From positions 14,283,856 through 14,347,855 of the forward strand of contig OZ022241.1 in assembly GCA_963978895.1 (NCBI GenBank): a stretch of 64,000 bases of DNA. The letters run 5' to 3'. This DNA comes from Erpobdella octoculata (lineage: Eukaryota > Annelida > Clitellata > Hirudinida > Erpobdellidae). The position numbers were made by a program, and so were the translations under genes. Each line of letters begins with the position of its first letter. Position 1 is the stretch's first letter. The notes under the pieces are model-generated. The model was not told the DNA's origin, made no database searches, and worked only from the letters and a program-made list of their open reading frames with translations. Below are positions 29,313-42,280 of the stretch, piece by piece.

Positions 29313-31249
29313 TTTGTCGAGTAGGTTTGAGGTCTTTAGTTGAACCATGTCAAATAGTGTTCAATGATCAGAAAGGAAGAAAACATAGAAAGTATAATTG
29401 TGAATAATAATTTCATCTCAGGTTCATAATAATTTGTTATCTTTTATTCGTCTGCATGAAAACACATCTGGTCTTTTTCTTCTAAAACTTTTATTGAAAT
29501 TTTTATGTTTTAGTTATAATTTTTTTTTTAATTTTAAGGTTTTTGACTGTTTGTAGGAAATAAAAATAATTCTATTATTTATGCTTTTTCAAAGATTTCA
29601 TCTCCAAATTTTATTAAAAATGAGGTTTATGACAAAATATAATTTTTATTTGCTTTAAGATTAAAAATGTTTTGATTATCGCATTTTCTTGCTCGAGCAA
29701 TAATTAGTATACTTTGATAAAATTATTTAAAAGTGTATTAAATTCTTTTTATTAACTTCACCGTGATTTCCTGATTGAATGAAATGGGATCTAGTAACGG
29801 TTCAAAAACATAATTCCCGTCATCAGATCGAGCTAGACTTGACAGCTCCCATCTGCGCATAGAAGCGCCAGAATTCTTCCTGAAAAGCTCAATGTTCAGT
29901 CGTTTATTGAAATGCGAGTGTCATGGTCTGAATGTGTATGTGTGTGCGTGTATGTATTAGGAGTGTGTGTGTGTTAATCGATGAAGTTTAATCCATTTTC
30001 AATAAGTGCTCAGCGGGGTAAGTAAATTAATCCGAGGCAGGAATTTCCAAAATATGTTTTACTTGGACATTTGTTTGCAAATGAATTGAGGCATTTCGGC
30101 ATTTGATTGGATGCATGAAGAGTTTGTTTTATTTAGCATGCCGGTCATGGATGCCATGTAGATGTATTACAAGACCTCCATTGAAAATAATATTGTTAGA
30201 ATTAATAATAATAATGATGGTGGTGGTGGTGGTGGAAGTGACGTTGGAAGGGCGGTGGCGGTGACGTAACGGTGGTGATGGTGATGAAGGTGAGAATTGT
30301 GATTATGATTATACGGACAATAATAACAACAAAAACCATAATAGAAATTAAAATAAAACAAAAAATTAACATTCGATTTGCAGACTAATGTACTGCAACA
30401 TTTTAAAGTTAATTTCAGGTTTCGCGTTACAACGGTGATATATAAATTTGAGCTACAAATAATCGGCATCAAACCAATCGACTTACAGTTTCATTAGCGA
30501 GTGACACACCATTAAATGATGAGGGCGTTCTGTCGTGCAATCAGTACATAAAATGCATGGAATATCTAGATATCCATGATAAAATACTTCTTTCTTCTCG
30601 AATACTTTATTTATATTTAAATATGGACTCTTCCTCTGACAAGCTCGTCTTTTTTAATTTTGACACAATCGTTGACTTCATCAACTTCAACCAAAAAATC
30701 GATTTGATGACCAGAACGAAAGTTACAACTTACAAGCCAAATAAATACTTCGCTCAATTACGATAATAAACAGCTTCTTGTTGGAAATAAATTATGCTTT
30801 CCCAAATTCAAATCAACTCCTAACTTATTCATTATGAACGTTCACGCGTTTCACGACAACACCTTGGATACATTTGACTCCAAATTATTCTAAAAAAAAA
30901 ATGGTTGGCAAAACTTCAATCATATTTGCACACTCTTGAAACAATCCGTTAAAGAAATCTTTAAAACAATTTTTTTAATTTTCTTACAATTCATATGACT
31001 ACAATTGTAAAATATAAAAATACCAACCGAGGTTTTCAAACATAAACTCCGCCTCACTTTTGCGAACCAGTCCCAAGGCCTAATAAAAAAATAAAGAAAA
31101 GTTAAAAAGATCGAATTATGATCCATGACAAGATGTTTTTTGGTGTAATTCCTACATATTGAAGCAGAAGCATTTTTGATAAGCTAAAACATTGTCGAAA
31201 TTTTTGACGGAGAGGGGGAACATGGAGGTATGTCTACGCTACGCGCCCG
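29313..31249. other. Intergenic, simple repeats and one palindromic scar
   Basis: Contains a dispersed repeat near 29810-29850 (CCCGTCATCAGATCGAGCTA), TG-rich DNA at 29935-29975, a GGT-rich tract at 30210-30290, and the palindrome described at 30548-30585. No gene was recognised; short open frames lack domains. Confidence 0.5.
30548..30585. other. Candidate excision footprint of the P-like element
   Basis: Between two exact 7-bp direct repeats ATAAAAT (30548-30554 and 30579-30585) lie one extra G and 23 bases. Those are the outer 6 bases of the left TIR (CATGGA) joined to the outer 17 bases of the right TIR (ATATCTAGATATCCATG) of the element at 790-4028. Seven bases is also the target duplication length of that element. 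Drosophila P elements are cut with 17-nt staggers and leave terminal TIR bases behind (established knowledge), so a scar of this form is expected after excision. Chance is not excluded because the TIR tip is itself palindromic. Confidence 0.55.
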
Positions 31250-32430
31250 AATTTACAATCGTATTTGGGTTCTTCTAGAATTTTCTAATTTACTGAAAAT
31301 AATAATAAATGAGGACTTTAATAGCTGTACTTTTTGTCTCTGCTAATTTCTTCAAAACCTTCTAAAGCCATTAAAAGACGGATAAAGTTTGATCATAATA
31401 TTGCCCCCTTCTTAATTCGGGTCGTCCCAAACAGCTTAGTCGTCATCTTCACTTGTAGCCTTTGACTTCAATACACAAACGACATGACCAATTTTTGACT
31501 GTTTGACGCAGTTTCTTCCAGTTTCCCTAGAGCCTGTGTGATCTTCTGATTCTGCATTGTGGGCTGGAAAATAACGCCAAATCGTTACATCCCAATTTTT
31601 TCTTACTTGACTGTCGATTACAGCGGGCTCCCTACCCCTGGTCACAGACGGCTCTACGCAACCGAACCCGCAACTGTACGACACAGTCAATTTCCGACAT
31701 TCTACAGCTTTCCAAGCTTTTAAACACAGGATGATCGTCACACAAAACTGTCTGATTCCTTCATTGCAAACTCTTCTTTCTTTCTGGGAAAGTTCACAGG
31801 CTCCTCCATAAACCTCATTGTTACTGCGGGTTTGTTGTCTGGTATAGTCACTGACAGCAGAACTACTCCAACAACTTTATTACACGCATTGTTGTTATTG
31901 CACATCTGGTCCTTGAATCCTCGTGACAGCATTTCATCAGTACCATCAAGCGCAACCTATTTTGTGTGCCCTGTGTTCAATGTTTTTTTTCGATTGAAGC
32001 CGAAAATATTTCTAGGAGCTTAAATAACAACGCGAACTCCTGACTGAACTTGTGCTACTAAATCACGTTTCTTGACACAGGGCAACATGGCTCTCTGCTG
32101 GTCGTATCAAACTCGTATTAATCTGAGTCAAAACCATTCTCTTCCAATGCCGTCTGGAAGTGGTCCACGGTCCACAAGCTCTGGCTGTGCTCCCCCCGTG
32201 TTCAGCCCCGTTTACTTAGCAACTCAGCAACAGTAAATTCTTTCAGTACTTTTAAAACCATTTCATTCAGATCCCGCTTCTGACAACAATGTTTTAATAT
32301 TGTATTTGGGTTTTTTTCGAATCGCTTTATAATTTATTGAAAGTAATAATAAATGAGGACTTTATCTTTTTTTCTGCTTATTTCTACTAACCCGTCTAGG
32401 GCAATTAAAAAAGGGAAAAGTTATAACAGG
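31250..32430 (-). mobile_element. Degenerate LTR-retrotransposon remnant
   Basis: Two similar direct repeats flank about 0.9 kb: ~31262-31395 and ~32298-32425 share GTATTTGGGTT, TAATAATAAATGAGGACTTTA and the motif CTAAAGCCATTAAAAGACGG versus CTAGGGCAATTAAAAAAGGG. On the - strand the sequence just inside the right repeat reads CAGAAGCGGGATCTGA, a plausible primer-binding site. Between them, - strand frames at 31436-31932 carry related open segments (e.g. VTIPDNKPAVTMRFM) not recognised as a known domain. Exact LTR boundaries were not determined. Confidence 0.45.
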
Positions 32431-32450
32431 GCAGATCATACTAATATATA

Positions 32451-32570
32451 TCCATGGATGGTTCAATAGATATATATTCATTGATGGTTCAATAGTTATA
32501 TATTCATTGATGGTTCAATAGATATATATTCATTGATGGTTTTACGAATATATATCCATGGATGGTTCTA
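32451..32570. repeat. ~26-bp minisatellite
   Basis: Four to five units of ATGGTTCAATAGATATATAT plus TCATTG. The array is bounded on both sides by TATATCCATGGATGG. Confidence 0.85.
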
Positions 32571-35310
32571 AAACCAAACTGGAAATCAAAACAATGTGCC
32601 TATAAAAAGAAATAATTTATTATTTTGGTTTGAGAAAATAAAGCACAGTTACTTTTTTAAATTATTTAATTGACTGACTAGTTCACATTATTTTTCAACT
32701 AACAACAAATTTCTTTTTACTTCAATTGTTATCTTGTATCAGGGAGGTCACCAGGTTAACTGTTAATTTCCTAAATTTAAGTAATAACAAAAAATAATGA
32801 TACAATTTGTTTTAAAACAACGCTTATATACAAACTTACTAAAAACTTGAAAATAATATTTAAGTGTACGTTCTAAAATATTTTCAACAAAACTTTCCGT
32901 TTGGAAGATAAAAGCGTTGGGTGTTAGTTGACGCCCAATGTTTTTTTATTCCGATCCAAAAGTTTGGTTAACAAAAATTTGTATGTACACCTAAATATTA
33001 TTTTTAAGTTTTCAGTTCATTTATATATAACCGTTGATTTAAATAAAATTTATTTTTTATTGTTTTGGTTTTTAGTGTTTAAATCTTTTGTTAATTTTTT
33101 TTAAATCTGAAAATAGATTAATTTATTGTCACCGGATATACACCGGCATGCAAAACATCAACTTTTTAAAAACATTACAAGTTCTTTAAAAACAACAAAC
33201 AGCAAACATCGAAGCAAGTTAATATAAGTGTTGTAAAATGCATGTCTTAGAAGCCCTGCTCACCTTTGACCTTGATGGTTTAGTTTCTAACCCCTTCATC
33301 ATTGATTTAATACATCAAAATCATTGATTTGATACATCATAATCATTGATTTGATACATCTTAATCATTGGTTTGATACATCTTAATCATTGGTTTGATA
33401 CACACCACGTCAACACGTTAATTGTTTAATAAAAATAAAAAAGAAAACTTGACTATTTGACAGCCAATATTTTTTTTTTTAAGTTTTTTAATTTTACTCT
33501 AACTTTCTATTGATAAGAATTTTTGTAATTAAAATAATTATTTTAATTTTTCTTTTTCTTTTGGCATATGCATTTTGTCAAAGGCTTGAATAAAGTCTGT
33601 CTGTCTGTCTGGAACAGGAACAGGAAAAAAATTAAATTCTCCTGTCACACCGCGACGCGTTTATTTGCGTTATATCATTTATTCCTAACCCTGCATAATT
33701 AAGCTAATTAGAAACAACAAACACAAAACTGATTATACATGCGTTTGTTAATTTTTTTTATAATTCCCGCATTTCACCTCCACGCTCTAACGCTCTTTTC
33801 CATTAAATTCTTCCGATCGACTGCCAACTTCAACGTTTCACTCCATCGCTGATGAGCTGCTGACTGTTAAGTTATGTTAAAAGAAGAACATCGCATGCAT
33901 TTCAAGACGAATCTATAAAACTGTTGTTCTATTGTACTTAGAACAAAACTCAGATAAATAGGATCAATTGATATTTCATTAATATTATTACACAAGCATT
34001 AATGAAATCACAATGGGATATTGTGCTTTCAAGTGTGTCTCTACATTCTCTTGTCACCGTCTCGATACAAGAAAACTCAAAAAGAAGCACCTGCTGTTAC
34101 GAATCCTGCTTTTAATATGAACATTCCACATAACGTTAAATCTCAGTAGATAATCATTGCAGTTCAATGTAGAGATGAAGAAATGGTACAAAAATGTTCT
34201 GTTTTTTTAAACAGATGTGTTGATGGTTTTGTTGAAATAAAAGCAAATTCAAAACTGAATATACATTGTAAATGCATTTACACACTTCCTGCTGCAGTAA
34301 CGCATACTATTACTTGAGAGCTGCAATATTTCTGATGTTTAATTATTTTTAAACACATTTTTGCTTTACAAAAGCAATTTATAGTTATAAACTAACTGTA
34401 AACCTTAAGAACTGTAAAAATCCTTTTAAAAGCAAATTACGACTGGACAGTTATGTCGATTGAAACGATAAAAGAGCATTACGTTGAAGTTCAATAAGAC
34501 TTATGCAATTGGAAATTAGTGGGAGTTTGAGTTCATCTGAGGCAAGAGGTCAAGAGGTCGAGACTCTCCTGCCGTGTTGGAGACATGCACGTTCCACGAC
34601 CATTCACAAGTTCTTATCTTCTTATGGCGATGAACAGTCATCTTGATTGACTGAACCTTTTGTGTACTGATGCCTCAAAGTAACGTTTCATACATAATTC
34701 TAAATGATTATCAATTAACTTCTTTTTTTACAGGGTTGTTCATGTTCGAAGATGGTGGAAAGAAAACGTCTTGCATTGCATAACCATTAGGTACATTGTT
34801 ATATGATTTTACTTTGCTAAAAATCTTTTTGAAAATAAATTGACATATCTGATTATTTTATCACGTGATCATTCACATCTAAAGTTTTCCATGGTAACCG
34901 TTAATTGCAGTGCGACGATGTCCCCGTAGCCACGTGACGAGATCAAGAGAAAGAATGAGAAATTATGACAATTGACTTCGATACGTCCTTGTTAATAATA
35001 ATTTACATTCCTTCAATCCAGCATTCTCTTGATCTGAGAAGCTTTCTGGATTGAACTAGATTTCTGCATTGCGAATCTTCCGTTAGCTCAATTAAATGTC
35101 AGCAATTCAAGTGAAATTTTTCTGAGCTGGGGATTATTGGTAGGCCAGTGAGCGGTAAATTGATGCAATTTGAAGTAAACAAACGCTCAGTGGACTGGAA
35201 CGGTAAGTAAATAAGCGTGCGAAAAAATCGTGAAGATAGAAACGAGGATAGAATTTTCAGATTTTGGAGTTAAGAATTATTTCCATTTAAAAGTGCGAGG
35301 TCATCAACAT
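32571..35310. other. Intergenic, small array and candidate 5' exon donor
   Basis: A 24-bp-unit array (TCATTGATTTGATACATC) covers ~33295-33405. A strong splice donor GGTAAGTAAA at 35202/35203 follows a G/C-richer stretch and could be the end of a non-coding first exon of the downstream CP2-family gene, whose first coding exon has an acceptor at 42271. This is inference only. No coding region was seen. Confidence 0.35.
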
Positions 35311-35676
<366 letters not shown>

Positions 35677-36313
35677 CCCTTCAGTATTGATCAATAAAAC
35701 CGTTTAAATTAGTTAGACGTCAGAACAATAAGGCTTTAATGCATAATAAAATTGAAATAATAAAATTATCTAATTTATGATGTTCAATCAAACGACACTC
35801 AAACAAGGCTTTAGTTGAAAAAGTAAACAAATAAATAAAATAATAGATAAGCAAAACTTTAATAATTAATATAGTTGTTATTATAGCCTTTAATTATTAT
35901 TACTATTAATTGCTGTTTGTTTACTTAATTTACAACCTTCATTTTAAATGAACCACACTCAAAGCAAAATATAATATTATCAGGGGCGCAGCCAGGATGG
36001 CGGGATGTCCGCCCCCCCCCCCGAAAACTTGCCAATGTCGATGTTGAAGTAAGGCGCGTGCCCGTGTTTTCGAGACATATTTGAGTTAACAATTATTTTG
36101 CAAATTAAATATTTAATAAGTTATCAAAAATGTTAGGGTGAGAGTTGTCCATGGGTCTATTTTTGAAAACCCCACCCGCCAGAAAATCTGTCCCGACTCA
36201 ACCTATTTTTGTTTTTTCTTTTGTGACCCGACCCACCTGTTTTCGACCCGACCTACCTTGGCTAGGACCCAATTAACAGAGCGGCCACATACCGCAGTTG
36301 ATGTTCTGCAACA

Positions 36314-36553
36314 TTGACAATATTTCATCTACCCGCAGATAAATACGCTGCTGAAACTCTTCACCACTTGCCCCTTTCTTCCGCGACAGCCGAGAGATCC
36401 TTCTCAACTATGCGCAGACTCAAATCTTATTTACGCACCACAATGAGCCAGACAAGGCTGAATAGGTTTGCCCAGATGACCATCAATCGCGACCTAAACA
36501 TTAACGAAGAAACGTCATCGACATTGTTTCGCAGGAAAAATTTCAAATTGTAA
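36314..36553 (+). pseudogene. hAT transposase C-terminal dimerisation fragment
   Basis: Seventy-nine codons with ETLHHLPLSSATAERSFSTM followed by RRLKSYLRTTMSQTRLN. This is the hATC dimerisation signature (A-ERSFS-M-R-K--LR-(S/T)M---RL). All upstream catalytic sequence is gone, so it is a remnant. Confidence 0.85.
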
Positions 36554-36594
36554 TTTAATTTTCTAAATAAAATGTCTTATGGTTGATGTTACTA

Positions 36595-36935
36595 ATTAAA
36601 AAACGGCGACTACGGTGGTTCGGGCACGTCTGCCGAATGGATGATAAACGGCTTCCCAATAGTTTACTTTGGCGGGAGCGACCGCCTGGCTGGCGCATCC
36701 AACGTTCGGCGCCAAAGAAAACATGGCTGAAAATTATTGATGGGGACCTCAAGAGGAAGCGACTGACCGCCGATGGGGCAAGAAGGGTTGCAGCCGATCG
36801 AGGAAAATGGAAGATTGTCGTGGAAGACGTTCGTGGTCCCGTGGCACCGACAGCAGCGTATTGGCTGCGAGGACATCTTCCTCCCCAAGCACCGGCTACG
36901 GACTAAATAATAATAATAATAATAATAATTGCTGT
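36595..36935 (+). mobile_element. LINE ORF2 C-terminal fragment with (TAA)n tail
   Basis: The frame reads RRLRWFGHVCRMDDKRLPNS, then APKKTWLKIIDGDLKRKRLT and a stop at 36904, followed by about eight AAT/TAA units. The RLRWFGHVxRM..R.P and PKKTW...DL motifs are standard at the C-terminus of many LINE reverse-transcriptase proteins. It is 5'-truncated and nested in the hAT element. Confidence 0.8.
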
Positions 36936-37046
36936 CGTTCAACCTTGACTTTGTGGGTTGTAAATTTCTCAGTAAAACTCCTTAGTAATCAGTTTTTTCC
37001 CTTGGGCCCCCCGAAAAAAATTTCTAGCTGCGCCCCTGAATATTAT

Positions 37047-40000
37047 TGCATCTTCGAATGACTAATTTTAATTTTAAATAAAAAAGTTCTTGAAACAAAT
37101 AAAAATAAAGTAATAAAATATAATAAAATAAATAAATGTCTTTGCACTGAAAAACAAGTGGTAAAACTGTTTGAAATTTCAATTAAATCACAAAAATAAT
37201 CGTACGTGTTATCATTCGAGTATATTCGATCTTATCCTATTCTAATCAACAACTCTACCATACTTGCAATCAATCAATACAGCTACTTCACCGAATTTTC
37301 AATCAATACAGTAAACGCAACATTTCTGTTCTATTTATTTATATAAACCAATACAATCTAATTCCAAAGAAAACTTTATTATGTTTTTTCAGAGGCTTAG
37401 ACAAGATTTTTCCTCAAGACCGACACAAGAATGTGAAATTGAATTTACAGACAAACGCAAGACAGTTGAATTTTTTGACCAAATCCGAGAGAAGACGAGT
37501 CATCGAATTATTAAAAAAAGGTCTCTTTTGTAGAATAAGGTTTAAATACAGAATGATGAAACAGTTTTCAATTATCATATTTTAAAAATATGATTGTTTC
37601 TAGCTGTATGTCAAACATTTTGCTACAATTACGCCTCATAGTCAACCCACTTTGAGAAAAAAATCTTTCAACTGGAGCAGATGGAACACACAACAATCTA
37701 AAAAACAAAGACCATAACAATTTGAACTTTCATTTTTGTTATATATCGGTATCGCCATCAAAATGGACACTATTAATGATATCAATGTATTAAAGTCAAC
37801 ATTTTTTAATGTTTTGACGCAATTAAGCGGCGCATGACCAATACAAGACCAAGATAAGACTGGCTTTTAGATCAAGATGAGACTAAAACAAGACAGTTGA
37901 ATATTCAACATGACCGAGCAATTGGTTTAAGCATATGTATGCTAATGTACAGTATGCAAAAATGAATTTTTGACAAATGTATTTTAATTAATATAAAAAT
38001 ATAAATAAAAAACTTTGCAGATCTTTTCTCTAAAGACGATCTTGTGTAAATATGCAACCATGTACAATTTTTAACGTTATTGCGATTTATTTTGCCCGAG
38101 TAATGAAATAATGACAGTTTATTAAACATTATGTATGCAATATAAAATAAATTATAATTATTTTCCGTTATTCTAAACAAACCCAACCAACAGAATGTTT
38201 TTCTACGATTTGTGGCCTATAAGTCTAACGATTAACGCCACGCTAAACATTGCCAAACTTTATTGATCCCGGTCCAAAACATCAAAATAGTTATGGAGCA
38301 ACCGTTTTGGTGGAGAGCACGTTAGCACATCCGGTTGTACAACATGCTAAACATTATTTTCTGCTATTTGGTAATTGCTTTAATATGTTTAATTGGATCA
38401 ACGACACCAAAACGTCTGACGACAAAACGGTTACACCAAAACGGTTGCACCAAAACCTTACGTACCAGTGCAAAGGAATAAAACAAAATGTTGCACATTA
38501 AAAACAAAAAACAAACTTATCAATTAACATATAAGTAGTAATACTTTGTTCTTGCTAAACTAATTTAAAAGTTATATTTTGTTTTATTTATAAAATCTTG
38601 TTTTCAAATTTATAAGTTAAAATCTTGTTTGATTTAATTTTATTTGTTCGTTTAAATAATTTTCTACGAAAGAAAACTGCCAGAGAATATTGAAATTTTG
38701 TAGCTGGACTGATTATTAATGATTATGAACTTTTTTTGGTAGATATGCAATACTCAATGAGGAGAAGATTTGAACGACTGGATTGAGAAAATTGAATAAT
38801 TTCAAATTTCATTTAAACGATAGAATTTATTTGAATTGCTTAGAAAAAATGGTCATTCTGTAATAAAAATATTTTTCAATATTTTATAGGTTTATTTTTT
38901 TAAACAAAATAATTGAAATATTGACCAACAAAGAGTGACGTCAAAATAACGATATTTCTCGTTCCAGAGTGATGTCGAAGATGTAATTACATTACATCGA
39001 ACACGACGAACAATGTCCCAAATTTAACAAAAATCATACCCGAACCAGCCATTTATTCCATTTACGTGGTTTTCAATCCAGTTATTCTTTAACAATATTT
39101 TGTCGTTGAGTTAATTATTGAATATAAGTTAAGTATCCATGAAAATATAAGAAGGTGTATCAAATCACGTACTCAAAGAACATCCACTCAAACAACTTTG
39201 AAAAAAACTGATTAAAGTTCTCCATCTTCTTATACCTTTAAAGCAAGTTTTTCAGTTTGAGGCGAATCGGTGTGGTTCTCAAGGAAACGGTGCTGACGAT
39301 GTTGATTATTGAGTGGCATTGCAGTCCTACCGTGTAAGGAAGGCAAGAAATTTCTGGTTTTAAATTCAAGGGTTGAATTGTTTTAAAACAGGTTGCGTTT
39401 CTAAATTTTTTATGTTTCAACAAACTACAATTGAATTAGACGCAAATCATGGCCTGGGAACAAAAAATTTCAACAGCGCTTAAAGAATTATTCAATGGGG
39501 TTATGCAGATGCCATCTTAGAAATTGTAAATTTTCATAATTATTTAAAATAAATTAAATAAATAAAAATTTATAATAAATAGATGTAAAATTACGTCGAC
39601 TGCTTCGCTTATCAAATCTTGACTGTACGTTTGCTATTGGTTGACTTGAAATGTGGCTACAGACGCCAGCCAATGGGTGAAAGGGGGACGAGCTCTGAAT
39701 GCTTCATAAGGAATTCGATATTCTGAATTTTACAGTCGTTCTTGGGTTGAACAAGATATATCCCGATATATGCAATATAAATCTTGATATATGCGAGTTT
39801 ATATCGATATTTACGAGTTTAACCTTGATATAAACGAGTTGTAACTTTTTAAACGTTCGGAGATTCAATTCTTGCAAGATCAAGTAAGTACTTTATTATG
39901 GAAATATACTTTTATAATTATTAATTTTATTAAATACAATATCGAACTAATTAATTTTTTAAATGTTTTGTTTTTTAAAATAATTTATTTTAATTAAGTA

Positions 40001-42271
40001 GATAACAGTATCTACTGTATCTATTATTTGCCTATGTCTAATCATTTTTATTTCAAATAAAATTAAAAATAAATGGTTTATAATAAAGTTAAATTTTTCC
40101 CTAAAAAGGGTTGTAAAATTTATTTATTTTTTACATTTAAGATTAAGATAATTCTTTATTGAAAAATTAGTTTTTAGACATATTCACAAAATTATCTTTT
40201 TCAAGGTTTGTATTGGGCTCAAAAGTCAAAGGCAATTTCATTTTTAAGAGCCGCTCTTGTTTCGAATGAGCCACTCTTTGCATCGCAACTCTTTTAATTT
40301 CAAGGACCTTTCTTGCAACAAAAGACAATTTTAATTGGTTACTCAGAAAGATGAAAATGCACTTAGCTAGAGCAATGGTTAGTGCACTTTTCTATTAAAG
40401 GAGTTGCGCTTTGCCATGGCCAGGATTGGAACATGAAACCCCCGGACAGTGTCTTCCAATTCGTCTCTGCATCATAAAAAAAATAAACTGCTTCAATGAC
40501 CTTCGAAGTTGAATGCAACCTTCTGAGTTTCAGCTAAACAGCCCAAAAGGATAATGGTTTCAGTTTTGTAACCGGCAATAACCGCATAGCATTGTTGTAA
40601 ACGAAACGTTGCGTGTTTTCGATCACGACATGTCGTTTTTAAGGCTAAAATAATGAGAATTGCAAAAGTTATTGGCTAGATAAGAACATAAGTAGTAAGT
40701 AGGCGTAAGTATTGCAATAAAAAAACTTAAAATTATAGAAGGACCGAAGTTTCAGGCAAACTTTCACAATTTTTTACTAAACACCAGTCTTTGCACTATT
40801 GCACCCAATCTGTTAAATAATTTTGTTTAATAACTTGAGTTAGGTTTTCTAATTTGATATTGAAAGCCCTACAATCTGGTTTTACAATTTCAATTACATT
40901 GCAAAGAAATTATAAGATTTAAGAGCAGCAATTGATCTGCTAAAGTAGCAGTAAACATTTAATAATTATAATAAAATTTAAACCAAAGTATGAAATTATT
41001 CTCTCAAGAAGGAAGGCGTTGAAGATCAAAACCCAGCAAGCTTTGTAAACAGCGCTCTATAAATATCCCCATTGATGAGTTTAACCAGAATATTTTCCCA
41101 CGACCAAATATTAATTCTTTCATTTCTGCTTAAGTTGATTTCGATACGCTTAAACATTTGTATTTACATAATAAAAATAACTGTTATTAAATAAAGTTTT
41201 GATCATATAAAACATAATCAACACAAAAATGGGATTGCTAATAACTTAGACACGTTACTAGAAAACGGAATCGATTAATTTAAATATCACCTCTTTGCAG
41301 TGCAATAATAAAGAAACAAAATTGATAAGAGTTGCAGCTACTTAAGTTATTTAATTACTTTATATTTTAAAACTTATCATTTTAAAAGGTGGCACGTGAA
41401 GTAAGCTTTGCACCAAATTTCAATTCTCTTGGATGTGGGAAAATTTGTTGAAAGAGTTGACGGGTGACGTTCTTGTCAAGTTAAATAGAAGATTTGTGAA
41501 AGAAGAAAGAATATTATCAAGTTGAATGTAATGATTAATAAAAAAAAGAATAGTTGGGTAGAACAGTTAATAGGTAGTTGCGACATCTACCAATGAGGTC
41601 AATTCTTTTAGCCACCACAATCACAGCCCTATCAATATCTTAAGTTTCTGCTAAAATTGTATTCAAAGCTTAAGGTATCTAATTACCTGGATTTTTATTG
41701 AAAAGCTTTTTAACAACTGTAGTTTTATATTTATACTCATTTATAGAAATTCTATACACCCTGGAAGCTGTTTCAAGATTGGATCAAGACTTTTGAGATA
41801 GCGATTTCTCTAGATTTACTTTTCTCAAAAAGCTTTGCAAAATTCTTTTTCATGGCATTAATGCCACGATAATATTCACAGTGATACGCAGAATTGCCGC
41901 TCCATCAAATTTTCTGACTAAATTATTTCATACACGACTTGTAGATGAAGCTTCGACTGTTCTGCATATTAACCAACTTGAACGAACTTTTTAACATGCA
42001 CGACAGTGATGCAACAGTTCTTGGAACTTTCATTTGCCATGGCGTACTTGACCTTGTTTAAGTTTCCTTTCTATTCTGAAACCACTTATAATAACAGAAG
42101 GCGCCTTAAAATGCCTGGTTTTGGTTGATCTGTAAAATGGACCCACAAAAAAAGTTGATAAGATAATTGGTTCGGTGGCTTTGAGGTCCATCGATGAAGT
42201 AACGCCGACATTATGCAGATATTCAAATTTTTAATTAATTATTCATAGTAAAACATTTAAATAATTTTCAG
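37047..42271. other. Intergenic, no gene recognised
   Basis: Five kilobases of AT-rich DNA upstream of the CP2-family gene. The only small structures noted are three degenerate CTTGATATA-CGAGTT words at 39763-39840 and AACGGTTACACCAAAACGG repeats near 38410-38455. The 83-codon frame at 38250 has no firm match. No promoter motif could be assigned; the first coding exon is preceded by an acceptor, so the promoter is farther upstream. Confidence 0.45.
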
Positions 42272-42280
42272 CTAGAAAAT

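Larger units (their letters stand above)
35981..37038. mobile_element. hAT element with 8-bp target duplication, LINE inside
   Basis: The left end CAGGGGCGCAGCCAG and the right end inverting to CAGGGGCGCAGCTAG match at 14 of 15 bases. The exact duplication AATATTAT is at 35973-35980 and 37039-37046. Inside are the dimerisation domain of a hAT transposase (36314-36553), a GGGTC-type repeat (36137-36270), and a LINE 3' fragment (36595-36935). Runs of C/G just inside both ends are typical of this CAGGGG hAT group in the window. Confidence 0.88.

Noticed and set aside
31832..32023. 63-codon + strand frame
   Set aside because: Opposite-strand shadow of the degenerate LTR-element frames; no domain.
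38250..38501. Possible piggyBac-like fragment (YGATVLVESTLAHP, FLLFGNCFNMFN)
   Set aside because: Resemblance to the piggyBac FFDNFFTS region is too weak by eye, and no TTAA-flanked ends were found.
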